Shown: positions 1 to 9,681 of the stretch, in pieces
Numbering within the stretch: position 1 is the stretch's first letter
Layout: every line of letters begins with the position of its first letter
Assembly (NCBI GenBank): GCA_016715885.1
Contig: JADJXL010000025.1
Location: 1,054,001-1,118,000, forward strand
Origin: Polyangiaceae bacterium
GTDB lineage: Bacteria; Myxococcota_A; Polyangia; Polyangiales; Polyangiaceae
Length of the DNA: 64,000 bases
Direction: 5' to 3'
Notes under the pieces: model-generated
What the model saw: the letters and a program-made list of their open reading frames with translations, nothing else
Databases searched by the model: none
Told to the model about the DNA's origin: nothing
Made by a program: the position numbers and the translations under genes

Positions 1-1
1 C

Positions 2-2014
2 CTGGGCTCTGTTGGTGCGTACAACACGCTCGGAGCCATGGCTGGAGCGCTTCTGGGCGGTTTTTTTCTGATTCCGTGGTTCACCGCTCCGGGTTCGATG
101 CGCATTGCATGTTTCGTGCTCGTTGCGATGGCCGCTTCGTCGGCATTTTTTGCGTTCCGTATTCGGTCGCTGCGGGTCATGATTGCAGCGCCATTGTTTT
201 CAGTGCTTGCGATCGGGGCCCTCGCGGCGACGGGACCCACGGCGGTCTTGCGACACACGCCAATTGGTGCGGGACGCGTCGATAGATTGGTTTTGAATAC
301 GCCGACAGCCGCGCGGTCGTGGTTTCAGGATGCGCGCCGAGTCATCGAATGGCAGACGGAGGGGCGCGAGAGCAGCGTGGCCATCGATGCAACCGATGGC
401 ATTGCCATGGTCGTCAATGGGAAAATCGATGGCAATGCACGCGGAGATGCGGCAACGCAGGTCATGGGCGGCCTGCTTGGCGCCATTTTGCATCCAAACC
501 CGAAGCGCGCGATGGTCATCGGGTTTGGCACGGGCAGCTCGGCCGGGTGGCTGGGAAGCGTACCCAGCATTGAACAGGTGGACGTCGCCGAGCTCGAGCC
601 GTCCATGTTCGAGATTGGACGGCGCTGTGCTCCCGTGAACGAAAACGTCCTCGAAAATCCGAAAGTCAATCGAATCGTCGGTGACGCTCGGGAAATTTTG
701 CCCACGGTTCCGCGCAAGTACGATGTGATATTTTCCGAACCGTCGAATCCTTATCGCGCGGGTGTCGCGAGCCTCTTCACGCGAGAGTATTACCAGGCGG
801 CAAAGAAAAAGCTCGAACCGGGCGGGCTTTTCGTGCAATGGGTGCAAGTGTACGAGATCGAAAGCGAGACGCTCCGCACGCTTTATGCGACGCTCGCGTC
901 GGAATTTCCCTCCGTCGAGACGTGGTATTTGGGGTTCAGCGATCTTGCGCTCGTTGCTTCGGAAAAACCAATCGAATACAATGTTGCGCAACTGAAGGAA
1001 AAGCTCGCGACCGAGCCTTATCATCGCGCATTGCGTGTGGCGTGGCGCACGGAAGGTGTGGATGGCCTTTTTGCGCATTACGTCACCAGCAGTGCGTTTG
1101 CCCGTGCGTTCGCGGACGTACCCGGAGCGATCTACAACACCGATGATCTCAATCGTGTCGAATTCGGGTTTGCCCGCAGTGTCGGCAATCTCGTGAGCGC
1201 CAGCGTGTTTTTCGATCCCATCCGCAAGAGCAAGGAAGACAGGCGTCCGCGGCTCGTCGGAGGAACCATCGACTTCGATCACGCCCTCGAGGACAAGGCC
1301 GCACAGATTGCTGGAGATGGCACGGAACCTGCCGTCCCCGAAGGTTTGTCCCCGGACGCCGAGGTGCGTGTGCAGGCCATCGTCAATTATATCGCTGGTA
1401 ATTTCGAGGGAGCCCTTGCCAAGTGGGAATTTCAGCAGGGAGGCCCCACGGGTCACGTCGAACGAGCGATGCTTGCGGAAATCAATGCTTGGTATGGAAA
1501 AGAGGCTGCGCTGCCGTTCATTCAGGAACATGCCAAGAGTTTTCCCATCGAAGCCGATGCCATTCGCGCAAGATACGAATATGCCATTGGCAAACGAAGC
1601 GAAGCCGTCAAGCTGCTCGAGCGAGTATTCATTGCATACCGAACGGATCCCTGGTCATCGACGATGATCACGAATCGCGCCTTGGATCTTGCTCGGGAGC
1701 TGGGGCAGAGCTGGTCGCCGGACGCGGCGCGGTTGTTCAAGGCCCTGGAAATGCCATTTGCCGTCAATGTGCTCGAAAATGCGCGGCGACTCTTGCGCGT
1801 CGACTTGGCTGAAGTCATGACGGAGGAAAATGCTTGTGTTGCGGCATTTGCGGCGCTCGAGCCGAATCCTCCGTGGGACGAGCGCATTCTTGGCATGCGT
1901 CGTGATTGTTACGCCAAGTGGAAGCACCCTCGAGCTGCCGATGCGGCGCGCGACGTGGAGCGATTCAAGGCGTGCCAGAATGCGGGACGCCGCGAATGGT
2001 TGACGTGTTTGTAA
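2..2014 (+). CDS. Spermidine-synthase-like membrane protein, 5' partial
   Basis: The reading frame is open from base 2 and runs through the first ATG at 38 without a stop. The residues before that ATG (LGSVGAYNTLGAM) look like part of a membrane helix, so the gene probably begins upstream of the window. One or two hydrophobic segments are followed by a Rossmann methyltransferase/spermine-synthase fold: SAM-binding GFGTGSSAG, then VDVAELEP, then DAREILP, then YDVIFSEPSNPY. In true spermidine synthases the last motif carries a catalytic Asp (DSTDP-like). Here it is SEPSNP, so aminopropyl transfer is doubtful. The C-terminal 250 residues are helical and TPR-like. This fits the family of multi-pass membrane proteins fused to a spermidine synthase domain, whose substrate is unknown. 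Confidence is high for the fold and low for the reaction. Confidence 0.8.
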   Translation: MGSVGAYNTLGAMAGALLGGFFLIPWFTAPGSMRIACFVLVAMAASSAFFAFRIRSLRVMIAAPLFSVLAIGALAATGPTAVLRHTPIGAGRVDRLVLNTPTAARSWFQDARRVIEWQTEGRESSVAIDATDGIAMVVNGKIDGNARGDAATQVMGGLLGAILHPNPKRAMVIGFGTGSSAGWLGSVPSIEQVDVAELEPSMFEIGRRCAPVNENVLENPKVNRIVGDAREILPTVPRKYDVIFSEPSNPYRAGVASLFTREYYQAAKKKLEPGGLFVQWVQVYEIESETLRTLYATLASEFPSVETWYLGFSDLALVASEKPIEYNVAQLKEKLATEPYHRALRVAWRTEGVDGLFAHYVTSSAFARAFADVPGAIYNTDDLNRVEFGFARSVGNLVSASVFFDPIRKSKEDRRPRLVGGTIDFDHALEDKAAQIAGDGTEPAVPEGLSPDAEVRVQAIVNYIAGNFEGALAKWEFQQGGPTGHVERAMLAEINAWYGKEAALPFIQEHAKSFPIEADAIRARYEYAIGKRSEAVKLLERVFIAYRTDPWSSTMITNRALDLARELGQSWSPDAARLFKALEMPFAVNVLENARRLLRVDLAEVMTEENACVAAFAALEPNPPWDERILGMRRDCYAKWKHPRAADAARDVERFKACQNAGRREWLTCL

Positions 2015-2058
2015 AGGTGCACGATAGCTATCCGTGCTTGTCGTAGGTAGAGCAGCGG

Positions 2059-2154
2059 GTGCGTGTTTTTTCGGCGCTTGCGGGGGGGCCCCCGCTGTTC
2101 GAGCCCGCGAAGCGGGCGAGTTCGGGGTCCCGCGAGTGCCGAAAAAGCACGCAC
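2059..2154. repeat. Large imperfect palindrome (26-nt arms)
   Basis: The arms 2059-2084 and 2129-2154 are inverted copies that differ at four positions, mostly G-T type changes that still pair in RNA. The 44-nt centre holds its own hairpins: a GGGGG/CCCCC block and CCCGC-GAA-GCGGG near 2104-2116. It lies between the end of the spermidine-synthase-like gene (2014) and the DUF2169 start (2224). It could end transcription of the first gene or be a dispersed palindromic repeat. No coding role is seen. Confidence 0.75.
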
Positions 2155-2223
2155 TCGCTGCGAGCCATAAATGCTTGGATGACCTCGCCCGACATCCCTC
2201 CATCTGTTATCCTTCTTCGCGTC

Positions 2224-3954
2224 ATGGATGTTGTCTCGTATGGTCCCCTTCTCGTTTCCCAATTGCTCTGGCAACCGCGTCCCGGCGCACATGCCCTCAC
2301 GGTCATTTGCAAAGCAACGTTCAACCTCGAACCCGTAACGTCGCCTCTTGCCGCTGTACAGCGCCCGCCGTGGACGAACGAGCTTCAATGGGATCGCCAT
2401 TACGAGCAAATGATGGAGGTCGCCGGCGATTATGCCCCATTCAAACGTCGAGCCGATATTCTGGTAACTGGGCGCGCCATACCACCTCCGAACAATCGAT
2501 TGTCGACAATCACGGCGAGCATCGCCGTAGGTGGTTTCTCGAAAACGATCGATGTACACGTCCAGCAACATTGGACCGTCGCCGCTCTTGGACCACTGGC
2601 ACCCACCTGGCCCGTTCGCACTGCGCTGCTCGGAAGGCACGCGAGCACCTGGAATCATGCGAACTGGAATATGCATCCATTGCCGGACGACATCGATGGC
2701 GCATTTTTCAATGCTGCGTCGATCGATCAACAAGTGGCCGAATTGACGGGCCAAGAAGCGATTGTCCTGGAAAACCTGCATCCGCGACATCCCAAATTGT
2801 GGACGCAGCTCGTGCGCGTCGTTCCCCAAGCAACGGTGACGCGAGCAAACGGAGCGTCGCAAGAAATGCGGCTCCGTTGCGATACGCTGACGATCGATGC
2901 CGACGACGGCTTGGCCATGCTCACGTGGCGCGGTGTCGTCCTGCTCGAATATCCCGCAGAACCGGGCGTCATCGCAGTACGCGCGTACGTCGCAACCAGC
3001 GATAGTCAAATTCCTGCGCCCACCACAGCACCAGATGCCGACTATCCAGCCACCATGGCATTCCCATCCGTGGGAGCAACGACGACTTCATTGCCGTTCA
3101 TTCCGGGCCCGCCGCAAACACCAGATATACCCGAACCCGTCAAGACCAAGAGCTCATGGCCGCCAACGCGGACGACAACGAGTTCGGATCGCCCTCAAAC
3201 GATGGCATTGAACATTGCCGACGCCCCCGCCGAATTGAAAGCGGTCATGCCATTTCAATCGGATACGCCGGAAACGCGCCAAATGCCGACAGAACGGCTA
3301 GAAATTCCCGATCCAGAGCCCCCTGCAATCGTCGCGCACATGCCGTTCGACGTACCACCGCCCCCCATGGTTTCGTCACCACCAGCAGCCGTGCATGCGG
3401 ATGTGATCGTGGAAAAACCGCCCATGATCGGGCCAATCCCGACGCTAGAACCGGCGGTAGACAAGAAACCAGAGGTTGCGCAAGCCAAACCCATTCCGAC
3501 TGCGCCCCACAAACCAATATCGGAATCGCCGCGTTCCGAATTGACCATCGAACAGCACGCCACGATTGCAGCAGAATTGGCGGAAGGAAAGACGTCACGC
3601 GCCGATGTCTTGCGGGCACACGAGATTTCCGCGGATGATTGGACGCATGACGATCGGCGATGGAAAGATGCCATCGCAAAGGACGAGCAGCGTGGCAAAC
3701 GCGCATTACGCGACGCGCATGATGCGGCGTACGTGGCGCGCGTCGAGCAATTTCGTGGTGAGATCTCGCTCGAAGAGGTCGCTCGCATTCTCGTAGGGCT
3801 CGAACGGCGAAACGCACGCGAAGTGCTCGACGAGCTCCGCATTCAACGCGCAGCGCTCATGCCGATCGTGCGATTGTGGACGAAACGCATTGCCACGAAT
3901 ATGCGATTGAACGACAAGGCTGCAGAGCTCGTGCGCGAAGCGCGACGTGCATGA
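2224..3954 (+). CDS. DUF2169 family type VI secretion-associated protein
   Basis: This 576-residue protein opens MDVVSYGPL and continues with QLLWQPRPG and VICKATFNL, the usual start of DUF2169 proteins. Those are found beside VgrG/PAAR effectors and are thought to help load or stabilise PAAR-type cargo. The ATG at 2224 is chosen because the family's N-terminal motif begins there; the open frame to 2059 runs through the palindrome. The DUF2169 core covers about residues 1-310. A long Pro-rich, low-complexity linker follows (about 315-460). The last 110 residues form a charged helical domain with no motif I recognise. The gene converges on the rhs/immunity operon: its stop is 21 bases from the stop of the putative immunity gene. 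Its place at the edge of a vgrG-rhs module supports a role in effector delivery. Confidence 0.8.
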   Translation: MDVVSYGPLLVSQLLWQPRPGAHALTVICKATFNLEPVTSPLAAVQRPPWTNELQWDRHYEQMMEVAGDYAPFKRRADILVTGRAIPPPNNRLSTITASIAVGGFSKTIDVHVQQHWTVAALGPLAPTWPVRTALLGRHASTWNHANWNMHPLPDDIDGAFFNAASIDQQVAELTGQEAIVLENLHPRHPKLWTQLVRVVPQATVTRANGASQEMRLRCDTLTIDADDGLAMLTWRGVVLLEYPAEPGVIAVRAYVATSDSQIPAPTTAPDADYPATMAFPSVGATTTSLPFIPGPPQTPDIPEPVKTKSSWPPTRTTTSSDRPQTMALNIADAPAELKAVMPFQSDTPETRQMPTERLEIPDPEPPAIVAHMPFDVPPPPMVSSPPAAVHADVIVEKPPMIGPIPTLEPAVDKKPEVAQAKPIPTAPHKPISESPRSELTIEQHATIAAELAEGKTSRADVLRAHEISADDWTHDDRRWKDAIAKDEQRGKRALRDAHDAAYVARVEQFRGEISLEEVARILVGLERRNAREVLDELRIQRAALMPIVRLWTKRIATNMRLNDKAAELVREARRA

Positions 3955-3975
3955 AACGCGACCATCGCTTGGACG

Positions 3976-4458
3976 TCAGGCCAAACTCGGCCACACCGTA
4001 ATCAGGGTCTGGCGGATGTGCTGGGCCTCCGAAGACCATGTGGAACTTGGCCTCTCCCCTTCGAGCCACGACAAGAAATCCTTGATCGCTTGTTCACAGG
4101 CCGTATCGAAAGCCGTACGCAAGACAGGACCGCTTTTTTGCTGTCGATAATGTATTTCGACGGTATCCGACTTCGGCGGAGGCTTACCTACGAGCCATAA
4201 CGACGGGGAATCTCCCACGACGACGACTTCGACGCGCGAATGCAAGTCGCGCAAACGCAACACCGCTATCGCCAGCGCTTCGAGCGACGGCAAAAGCAAA
4301 AGCGCCCCCTCGAATGGCCCCACCACGATGACCGAATCGCCCACCATGATTTCGATGTTTCCATTCAAGTACAGAAGGTCGGGCGTTTGCGGATCGTCCT
4401 TCGACGTAATGGCCATCAATACAGGCTCGACATGTGCATCTCGATGGGCGCCCATCAC
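3976..4458 (-). CDS. Putative immunity protein of the Rhs toxin
   Basis: This small protein (about 160 residues) is encoded directly after rhs. A GTG start at 4458 shares its first base with the last base of the rhs TAG stop; an ATG lies three bases further in. Such tight coupling directly after a toxin C-terminus is the usual position of the cognate immunity gene in Rhs and CDI systems. The sequence has a hydrophobic stretch (VGPFEGALLLLPSLEALAIAVL) and VVVVGD strands, with no signal peptide, which suggests a cytoplasmic alpha/beta protein. I recognise no family. The immunity role is inferred only from position. Confidence 0.6.
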   Translation of the reverse strand: MMGAHRDAHVEPVLMAITSKDDPQTPDLLYLNGNIEIMVGDSVIVVGPFEGALLLLPSLEALAIAVLRLRDLHSRVEVVVVGDSPSLWLVGKPPPKSDTVEIHYRQQKSGPVLRTAFDTACEQAIKDFLSWLEGERPSSTWSSEAQHIRQTLITVWPSLA

Positions 4459-7400
4459 TAACCTCCCAGCGCCGGAAAGAACGTGACGATTCGATTGTTG
4501 GCCGTGTCGACGACCATGCGGTAACGTGCGCTCATTCCATTGATGGTCATTCGTTTTTCAAAGGTTTGCATGATGCGATTGGGATCGCTGATGCGCTGAC
4601 CTGAATGCCACACCTGGCCCATTGCGCGTTCGAGCTGCCGTTCGATGTCCGCCGCCGTCGATCCTGGCCTCAATCGGAAGAGGTCCCCCTGATTTGCTCC
4701 AAATCCAGGAACATGGCGCTGGAAAATGTGATCCCAGCCAGCCGCTGGGTTGCCTCGAGGAATGTCGGGCATTGCCTGCCCACCGCGGCACTTTCCGAGC
4801 CCAAAGGGGTCAATCCACGAAAGCGGATCCGCAACGTATGCATACAGGTTGAGGTCAAAAGCGAGACCCAGTGGATCCTGGCTGATGTAAATGCCAGAAT
4901 CCGGATCATAATAGCGGAATCGATTATAATAAAGCCCCGTTTCCTCGTCTTCGTATTGACCCGGAAAACGCCACGGACACGACGTGCGCGATACGTCGCT
5001 CTTTGCAACGCCGTAAAGATCCAATTGCGCTTGCCAAGCAATCTCGCCCGCTTCGTCGACGAGCGCCGTGGGTGCGCCAAGATGATCCCCGAGAATGCCG
5101 AAGTAGGCATTTCCTTCGATTTTCGCTAGCGGGACGAACGTTCCAGGGTCGAAAACCCATGCTACTTTCGAGCCATCATTTTGCAGCTCGTGCGCAAGCT
5201 CGTCCTTGTCCCAGACATACGTCGTCGAACGTTCACCGACCGTTTTGCGAATACGCCGCCCGAGTGCATCGTAGGCAAACGTCACTTCGACGCCGTCCGG
5301 ACGAACGACCCGCGAAAGTTGCCCCGCCCCGTCCCATACGTAGCGCCAACTCGTACCGTTTGCCAGAATCTTTTCGACGAGTTGTCCCTCATCGTCATAT
5401 TTGAACGTGACGTCTCCCGATCGCAAAAGCGCGCCACTTGCGGTGAAATTGCGATCCGTGCGTTCGCGTGTGCGATAAATGTTTCCGATGGCGTCCGCAG
5501 AGCGAAATTGACTCGTTCCGTCAGAAAAAGTTGCCGAAACCAGATACGACCGCGAATCGTGTTCGTAGATTGTTCGGCCTTGGAATGGATCCAATGTCGC
5601 CGCGAGCGTGCCATTGGGCCGCCAATCATATTTCGTGCTCGTAATTTCGGTATTACGACGTTTTACGCTGCGAAGCTCGGCCCTGCCGCCTGTGCCGCGA
5701 GACCATTCGCAGGCAATCGCCCCGGGCAAAAGCCGAGCAATTTCGTAACCAACGGGGTTTCGCGTCATTGTCGTGAGTCGCGGTGATTGGCCTGGCAAAC
5801 CCACGGAAATTCCGCGCAAAAACCCATTCCCGTTCACGTCATAGGCAACCTCGTCGCCAGCACTCGTGCGCCTCGATTTTCGCAGGCCCACTTCGTCGTA
5901 TTGGCTCTCGACGACATGATCGCCCACGCGCTCTTCAATCAGATTGCCTACGCCATCGTAGGCGCGCTTCACCGTGCAGGCTCCGTTTTGCGCCGCAACG
6001 AGACCCCCTCTGGCGTCGTATTCATACGCGTGACGTAATCCCCCAGGAAAAACTTGAGCTTTCACGCGTCCAAGTTTGTCGTACGCAATCGACATACGCT
6101 TGTGCCCGCCGCGTACGCGTTCGATGCACCTGCCCGCCCGATCGTGCCGGAATTGCGTGACGACACCATCGAACCCCGTTTCCTTCACAACCCTTCCGGC
6201 CAAGTCTACATCGATGCGGTATTCGGCGCCGGCAGCATTCACGATACGCACCAAGTTTTCTTCGGTATCGTAGAAGTATTGCGTGATCCCGCCCGCAGGG
6301 TCGACTTCCCGCACGCGCTTGCCGAGCCCCGCATATTGATAATGCCGAATGCGTCCTAGCGAGTCGGACCATTCGACCAGGTTGCCTTCGCCGTCGTGAA
6401 CCAGCTCGATCCGCGAACCATCGGGCTGCGTGACCGTTCTGAGTCGCCCGCGCAAATCCCAAGTAAATTCGGTTCGTTCACCGAGCGCGTCCGTGGTCGC
6501 GATGATCCTCCCGAGGCCATCGTATTCGTGCCGCGTGACATGGCCCTCCCAGTCCACGGTTTCGGCGAGATTGCCCGCTTCGTCGTACTTCAGCGCAAAG
6601 CGCCGCCCTTTTGGGTCCGCCACGGCACTCGGCAAACCGCGCCGCTCGTACCAAAATCGATACGCATTTCCAAGCGGATCGACCGCGAGCGTCGGTTTGC
6701 CCTCGTCGTCCAATTCGCGGATCCACTGCCCCCCAGCCTCGTCGATGAATTCCACAGGCGAATCGAATCGATTGTACTTCCAACGTTTTTCCTGGCCAAG
6801 GGCGTCACGTTCGACGATTTTGTTCCCTCGTTCATCGTATTCCCATTCCGTGCGGTTTCCCGCGCCATCGATCTCAGCCGTCTTCCGGTAAAACTCGTCC
6901 CATTCGTAACATTTTTCTCTCCCCGTGGGGTCGATCTCGCGATCCACGAGCCCCGCGGGATTTCCAAAATAATGCGTCCGACCGCCACGGGAATCGTCCA
7001 CGAGCGTCACGTTCCGGAGTTTGTCGTACGTCATCCGATGGTCGTAAATTCCACCGTCGCCCCACGTCCGAACACACCACCCGTCCGGATCATACCAATC
7101 GTATTCAAAGTAGAACGACAAACCATTGCGGTTCGTCTCTTGCACGAGGACGCCGCCTCGGTAAGCGTAACGTAGTGTATTTCCTTCGGCGTCGGTTGCG
7201 GAAGCGAGTTTTCCTTCAGCATCGTAGGAAAAACGCAATAAATCGATGCCGAGAGCATGCGATCGAATTCGCTCGATTCGTCCGGTGTGGCTGACGAAAA
7301 AGTGCAATTCACGCCCTGCGCTATCGATGACGTTCCGCAAGATGCCGTCATCGTATTTCAGGACAATGCCATTGTCGCTGCGATCCGTAATGCGTACCAA

Positions 7401-8345
7401 GACAAACGAGTGTTTGCCCCGCTTTACGCTTTCATAATGGTACCGTTTGCCGTCCACCATCGTCAGCCGATAACCACGCTCGGTGCGCTCGAGCCAATAC
7501 CGGTCAATGGGATCCCACACCGATACGCCCTCGTCGAGGCGCGGATGCAACCGTTCGCGACCGTCCGGCAAACAAACGACGACCCCCTCGTCCCGATCGT
7601 CAATCCAGGAATCGAGCGGATGATGCCAGCCTGGTCCGAGCGGTCCTTCGCGACGATTGCGGCTATAATAAAAACGCTCGAACTTCAATGGCATCGGGCC
7701 CGGAAGCTCGAAGTCCACCGCATCGGTGAGGACCTCGCCGGTCATGACGTCGACCGGGTGCCCGGTCAAAAAACAGATGACGCGCGACAATCGCGGCCCG
7801 GCCTTCAATTTTGTTATCAAAAAATTGGAAAACCACTTTGTACGAATGGCCTGCGTGAGTGCTGCGAGCACATCGAACGAATCCGGACCACCAATGAGAA
7901 TGGGTCCACCGAGCGGTATGGCCATGCAAAGCGATGTGGGCAAATTGATGGGATAATTGCACGTCATCACCATCGACAGCAATCGTCCTTCGGACGATCC
8001 GGCGAAGGTCACCGTTTTGCTGCCCGTGACGATGGTGCCTTCATTGCCCGGAATATCCATGGGCGCAAAAGAAATCCCGGGAGGCGTCGGGAAATGAGGC
8101 GGCAATGCCTTGACCTCGGTGCCCGTATTTCCTGCCGGCATCGCGCCATAAAGAAGAACGGGGCCACCTCCACCGAATGCGAGCCCGAGCGCTGCACCGA
8201 GCGCCGCTCCGAGCGGATCGAAAACGATTCCCACGAACGGGTGCGGAAGTGGAGTAGGAATCGGCGTCGGCGAAGGTGGTGCCGGGACGAGCACCATGTG
8301 AATGTCAATGCCGAGAACGGGGTCGAACCACTTGGCCGCTTGCAT
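4458..8345 (-). CDS. Rhs effector with PAAR-like head and C-terminal toxin
   Basis: The protein has 1295 residues. The ATG at 8345 is chosen because the sequence from MQAAKWFDP onward is family-like and has an AGGGGG-type ribosome site, while the upstream extension is Arg-rich shadow. Residues about 1-165 form a Pro/Gly-rich, partly hydrophobic PAAR-like head ending in PILIGGP. About 194-270 is the DUF6531-type entry of Rhs proteins (GHPVDVMTGEV). A long run of YD/RHS repeats forms the cage. The conserved Rhs end motif (DPLGLAFDLNLYAY, then DPFGL) lies near 1150-1183. Beyond it, residues about 1184-1295 are the variable toxin: WDHIFQRH, a helix, then YRMVVD and RIVTFFP at the end. That layout suggests a BECR/EndoU-type RNase fold, at low confidence. 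The gene starts 13 bases after the stop of the TPR gene, in the vgrG operon, so it is probably VgrG-delivered cargo. Confidence 0.9.
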   Translation of the reverse strand: MQAAKWFDPVLGIDIHMVLVPAPPSPTPIPTPLPHPFVGIVFDPLGAALGAALGLAFGGGGPVLLYGAMPAGNTGTEVKALPPHFPTPPGISFAPMDIPGNEGTIVTGSKTVTFAGSSEGRLLSMVMTCNYPINLPTSLCMAIPLGGPILIGGPDSFDVLAALTQAIRTKWFSNFLITKLKAGPRLSRVICFLTGHPVDVMTGEVLTDAVDFELPGPMPLKFERFYYSRNRREGPLGPGWHHPLDSWIDDRDEGVVVCLPDGRERLHPRLDEGVSVWDPIDRYWLERTERGYRLTMVDGKRYHYESVKRGKHSFVLVRITDRSDNGIVLKYDDGILRNVIDSAGRELHFFVSHTGRIERIRSHALGIDLLRFSYDAEGKLASATDAEGNTLRYAYRGGVLVQETNRNGLSFYFEYDWYDPDGWCVRTWGDGGIYDHRMTYDKLRNVTLVDDSRGGRTHYFGNPAGLVDREIDPTGREKCYEWDEFYRKTAEIDGAGNRTEWEYDERGNKIVERDALGQEKRWKYNRFDSPVEFIDEAGGQWIRELDDEGKPTLAVDPLGNAYRFWYERRGLPSAVADPKGRRFALKYDEAGNLAETVDWEGHVTRHEYDGLGRIIATTDALGERTEFTWDLRGRLRTVTQPDGSRIELVHDGEGNLVEWSDSLGRIRHYQYAGLGKRVREVDPAGGITQYFYDTEENLVRIVNAAGAEYRIDVDLAGRVVKETGFDGVVTQFRHDRAGRCIERVRGGHKRMSIAYDKLGRVKAQVFPGGLRHAYEYDARGGLVAAQNGACTVKRAYDGVGNLIEERVGDHVVESQYDEVGLRKSRRTSAGDEVAYDVNGNGFLRGISVGLPGQSPRLTTMTRNPVGYEIARLLPGAIACEWSRGTGGRAELRSVKRRNTEITSTKYDWRPNGTLAATLDPFQGRTIYEHDSRSYLVSATFSDGTSQFRSADAIGNIYRTRERTDRNFTASGALLRSGDVTFKYDDEGQLVEKILANGTSWRYVWDGAGQLSRVVRPDGVEVTFAYDALGRRIRKTVGERSTTYVWDKDELAHELQNDGSKVAWVFDPGTFVPLAKIEGNAYFGILGDHLGAPTALVDEAGEIAWQAQLDLYGVAKSDVSRTSCPWRFPGQYEDEETGLYYNRFRYYDPDSGIYISQDPLGLAFDLNLYAYVADPLSWIDPFGLGKCRGGQAMPDIPRGNPAAGWDHIFQRHVPGFGANQGDLFRLRPGSTAADIERQLERAMGQVWHSGQRISDPNRIMQTFEKRMTINGMSARYRMVVDTANNRIVTFFPALGG

Positions 8346-8358
8346 TCGAAAGGCCCCC

Positions 8359-9672
8359 TTACTTCTTCGGATCTTCCACGAGCGACCGGACATGCGCCGC
8401 TTGTGCGCGCATCCCTTGCCGCTCGTAAAACGTGGCCAATTCCTTGGCGACTTCGCCGAGCGTCGTCGCTTTCCGCGCCTCTGGATCGAGCGCTGCGCCT
8501 TCCTCGAGTGCGTCCTGCCAAACCGGAAGCGCCTCCTCGCGCGCTCCTCGCATGACGTGACACGTCCCCCACAAGCGCAACGATTCGATACGTAACGCCG
8601 GAACCTTGGCACGTTTTGCCGCGTCGGCCGCCATTTCATACGCCTTGGCCGCCGGCAGCCAATCTTTTTCCATCGTACGAACGCCGCCGATGCCCAAACA
8701 AGCCTGCGCCTCGAGCTGAAAATGTTCCTTTTCGCGCCCGATGTCCGCCGCGACTCTATAACATTCTACGGCCTTTTCCGAACTTCCAAGCGCAAGCGAA
8801 ATGCCCGCCAATGCAATCATGATCGCCGCTTCTTCGAGACGCATCCCATACAATTGGCAAAGACCTCGAGCTTGCCCATACGCCTGCGCCGCATCCGCAT
8901 ATCGCGCCTTCCCTAAATGCTCGGCCGCTTCCATCAAGAGAAGACGCAACCTTCGCCCGTCTTCCTCGGACACGAGCGATTGACCGCTCGCCTTTTCGTA
9001 TTCCTTTCGCTGAGCTTCCGTCGGCGCCGGTTTCGACGCCAATGGAGGACCTGCGGATTGGTTCGATACGAGCTGTTTCAGATACGCAAAAAGCTCGTCC
9101 CGGTCCACCTCGAACCGCGCTCCTACTTCACCCCAAATGCCTTCCAAGGGTCCGCTTGGACCATCCAATACACCAAGGCGCACGCGCGAGGACCATGGCA
9201 CTTTCGACAGCGCTTCGATGCTTTGCTGCCACGCTGCGTCGTCATGAATCTGCTTCGGCAAGAGCCCGAGCAGCACACCTTCCAAACGTTCGCCCAGCAA
9301 AGCTGCCGCGCGCTCGACATGCACCACGGCCCGCCCAATGGGCTCGAGCGTCGCGACACGCGCGGGATCGTGCAGCGTGAAGGCTGGCAGCGCAACGCCT
9401 TCCTTTTCGGCCCCCTCACGAATGCGCGCATAATCCTCGGTGACTTGTTTGCTCAATCCATCGAAGAAATCATCCACGGAGCGAAATGGCTCTTCGTACA
9501 AGAAAAATGGGCGCCTGTTTTCTCGTTCGGCTTCCCATATTCGCAACGATTTCAGCATAACGCCGCGATTTTCGTGGTCACACACGAATCGCACGAAAAC
9601 TTTCTCGCCTGCTCCGAAAAGCGCTTTCGCTTCACGAAGGAAATTCTGGTGAGCTCGAGTAATCGGATCCAT
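8359..9672 (-). CDS. TPR-containing adaptor/chaperone-like protein of the T6SS operon
   Basis: This 437-residue cytoplasmic protein has no signal peptide. The N-terminal 210 residues form an alpha/beta region of unknown family (DPITRAHQNFL, then FFDGLSKQV, then a leucine-rich stretch LLGERLEGVLLGLLPKQ). Residues about 240-430 are helical repeats of TPR type (AAQAYGQARGLCQ, then AVECYRVAADIGRE, then AAKAYEMAADAAK, then EALPVWQDALEEGA). It sits between vgrG (stop 9682, 9 bases upstream) and rhs. Genes in this position are often chaperones or adaptors that hold the effector on VgrG. This protein does not resemble the DUF4123, DUF1795/Eag or DUF2169 adaptors, so the role is inferred from context. 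Confidence 0.75.
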   Translation of the reverse strand: MDPITRAHQNFLREAKALFGAGEKVFVRFVCDHENRGVMLKSLRIWEAERENRRPFFLYEEPFRSVDDFFDGLSKQVTEDYARIREGAEKEGVALPAFTLHDPARVATLEPIGRAVVHVERAAALLGERLEGVLLGLLPKQIHDDAAWQQSIEALSKVPWSSRVRLGVLDGPSGPLEGIWGEVGARFEVDRDELFAYLKQLVSNQSAGPPLASKPAPTEAQRKEYEKASGQSLVSEEDGRRLRLLLMEAAEHLGKARYADAAQAYGQARGLCQLYGMRLEEAAIMIALAGISLALGSSEKAVECYRVAADIGREKEHFQLEAQACLGIGGVRTMEKDWLPAAKAYEMAADAAKRAKVPALRIESLRLWGTCHVMRGAREEALPVWQDALEEGAALDPEARKATTLGEVAKELATFYERQGMRAQAAHVRSLVEDPKK

Positions 9673-9681
9673 CGCTCGACC

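Noticed and set aside
200..1531. 443-codon minus-strand open frame opposite the spermidine-synthase-like gene
   Set aside because: Translation is Arg/His-rich without motifs; it is the GC-driven antisense shadow of a gene with a clear fold.
7257..8555. 432-codon plus-strand frame opposite rhs
   Set aside because: No family features, low-quality composition, and rhs is certain on the other strand.
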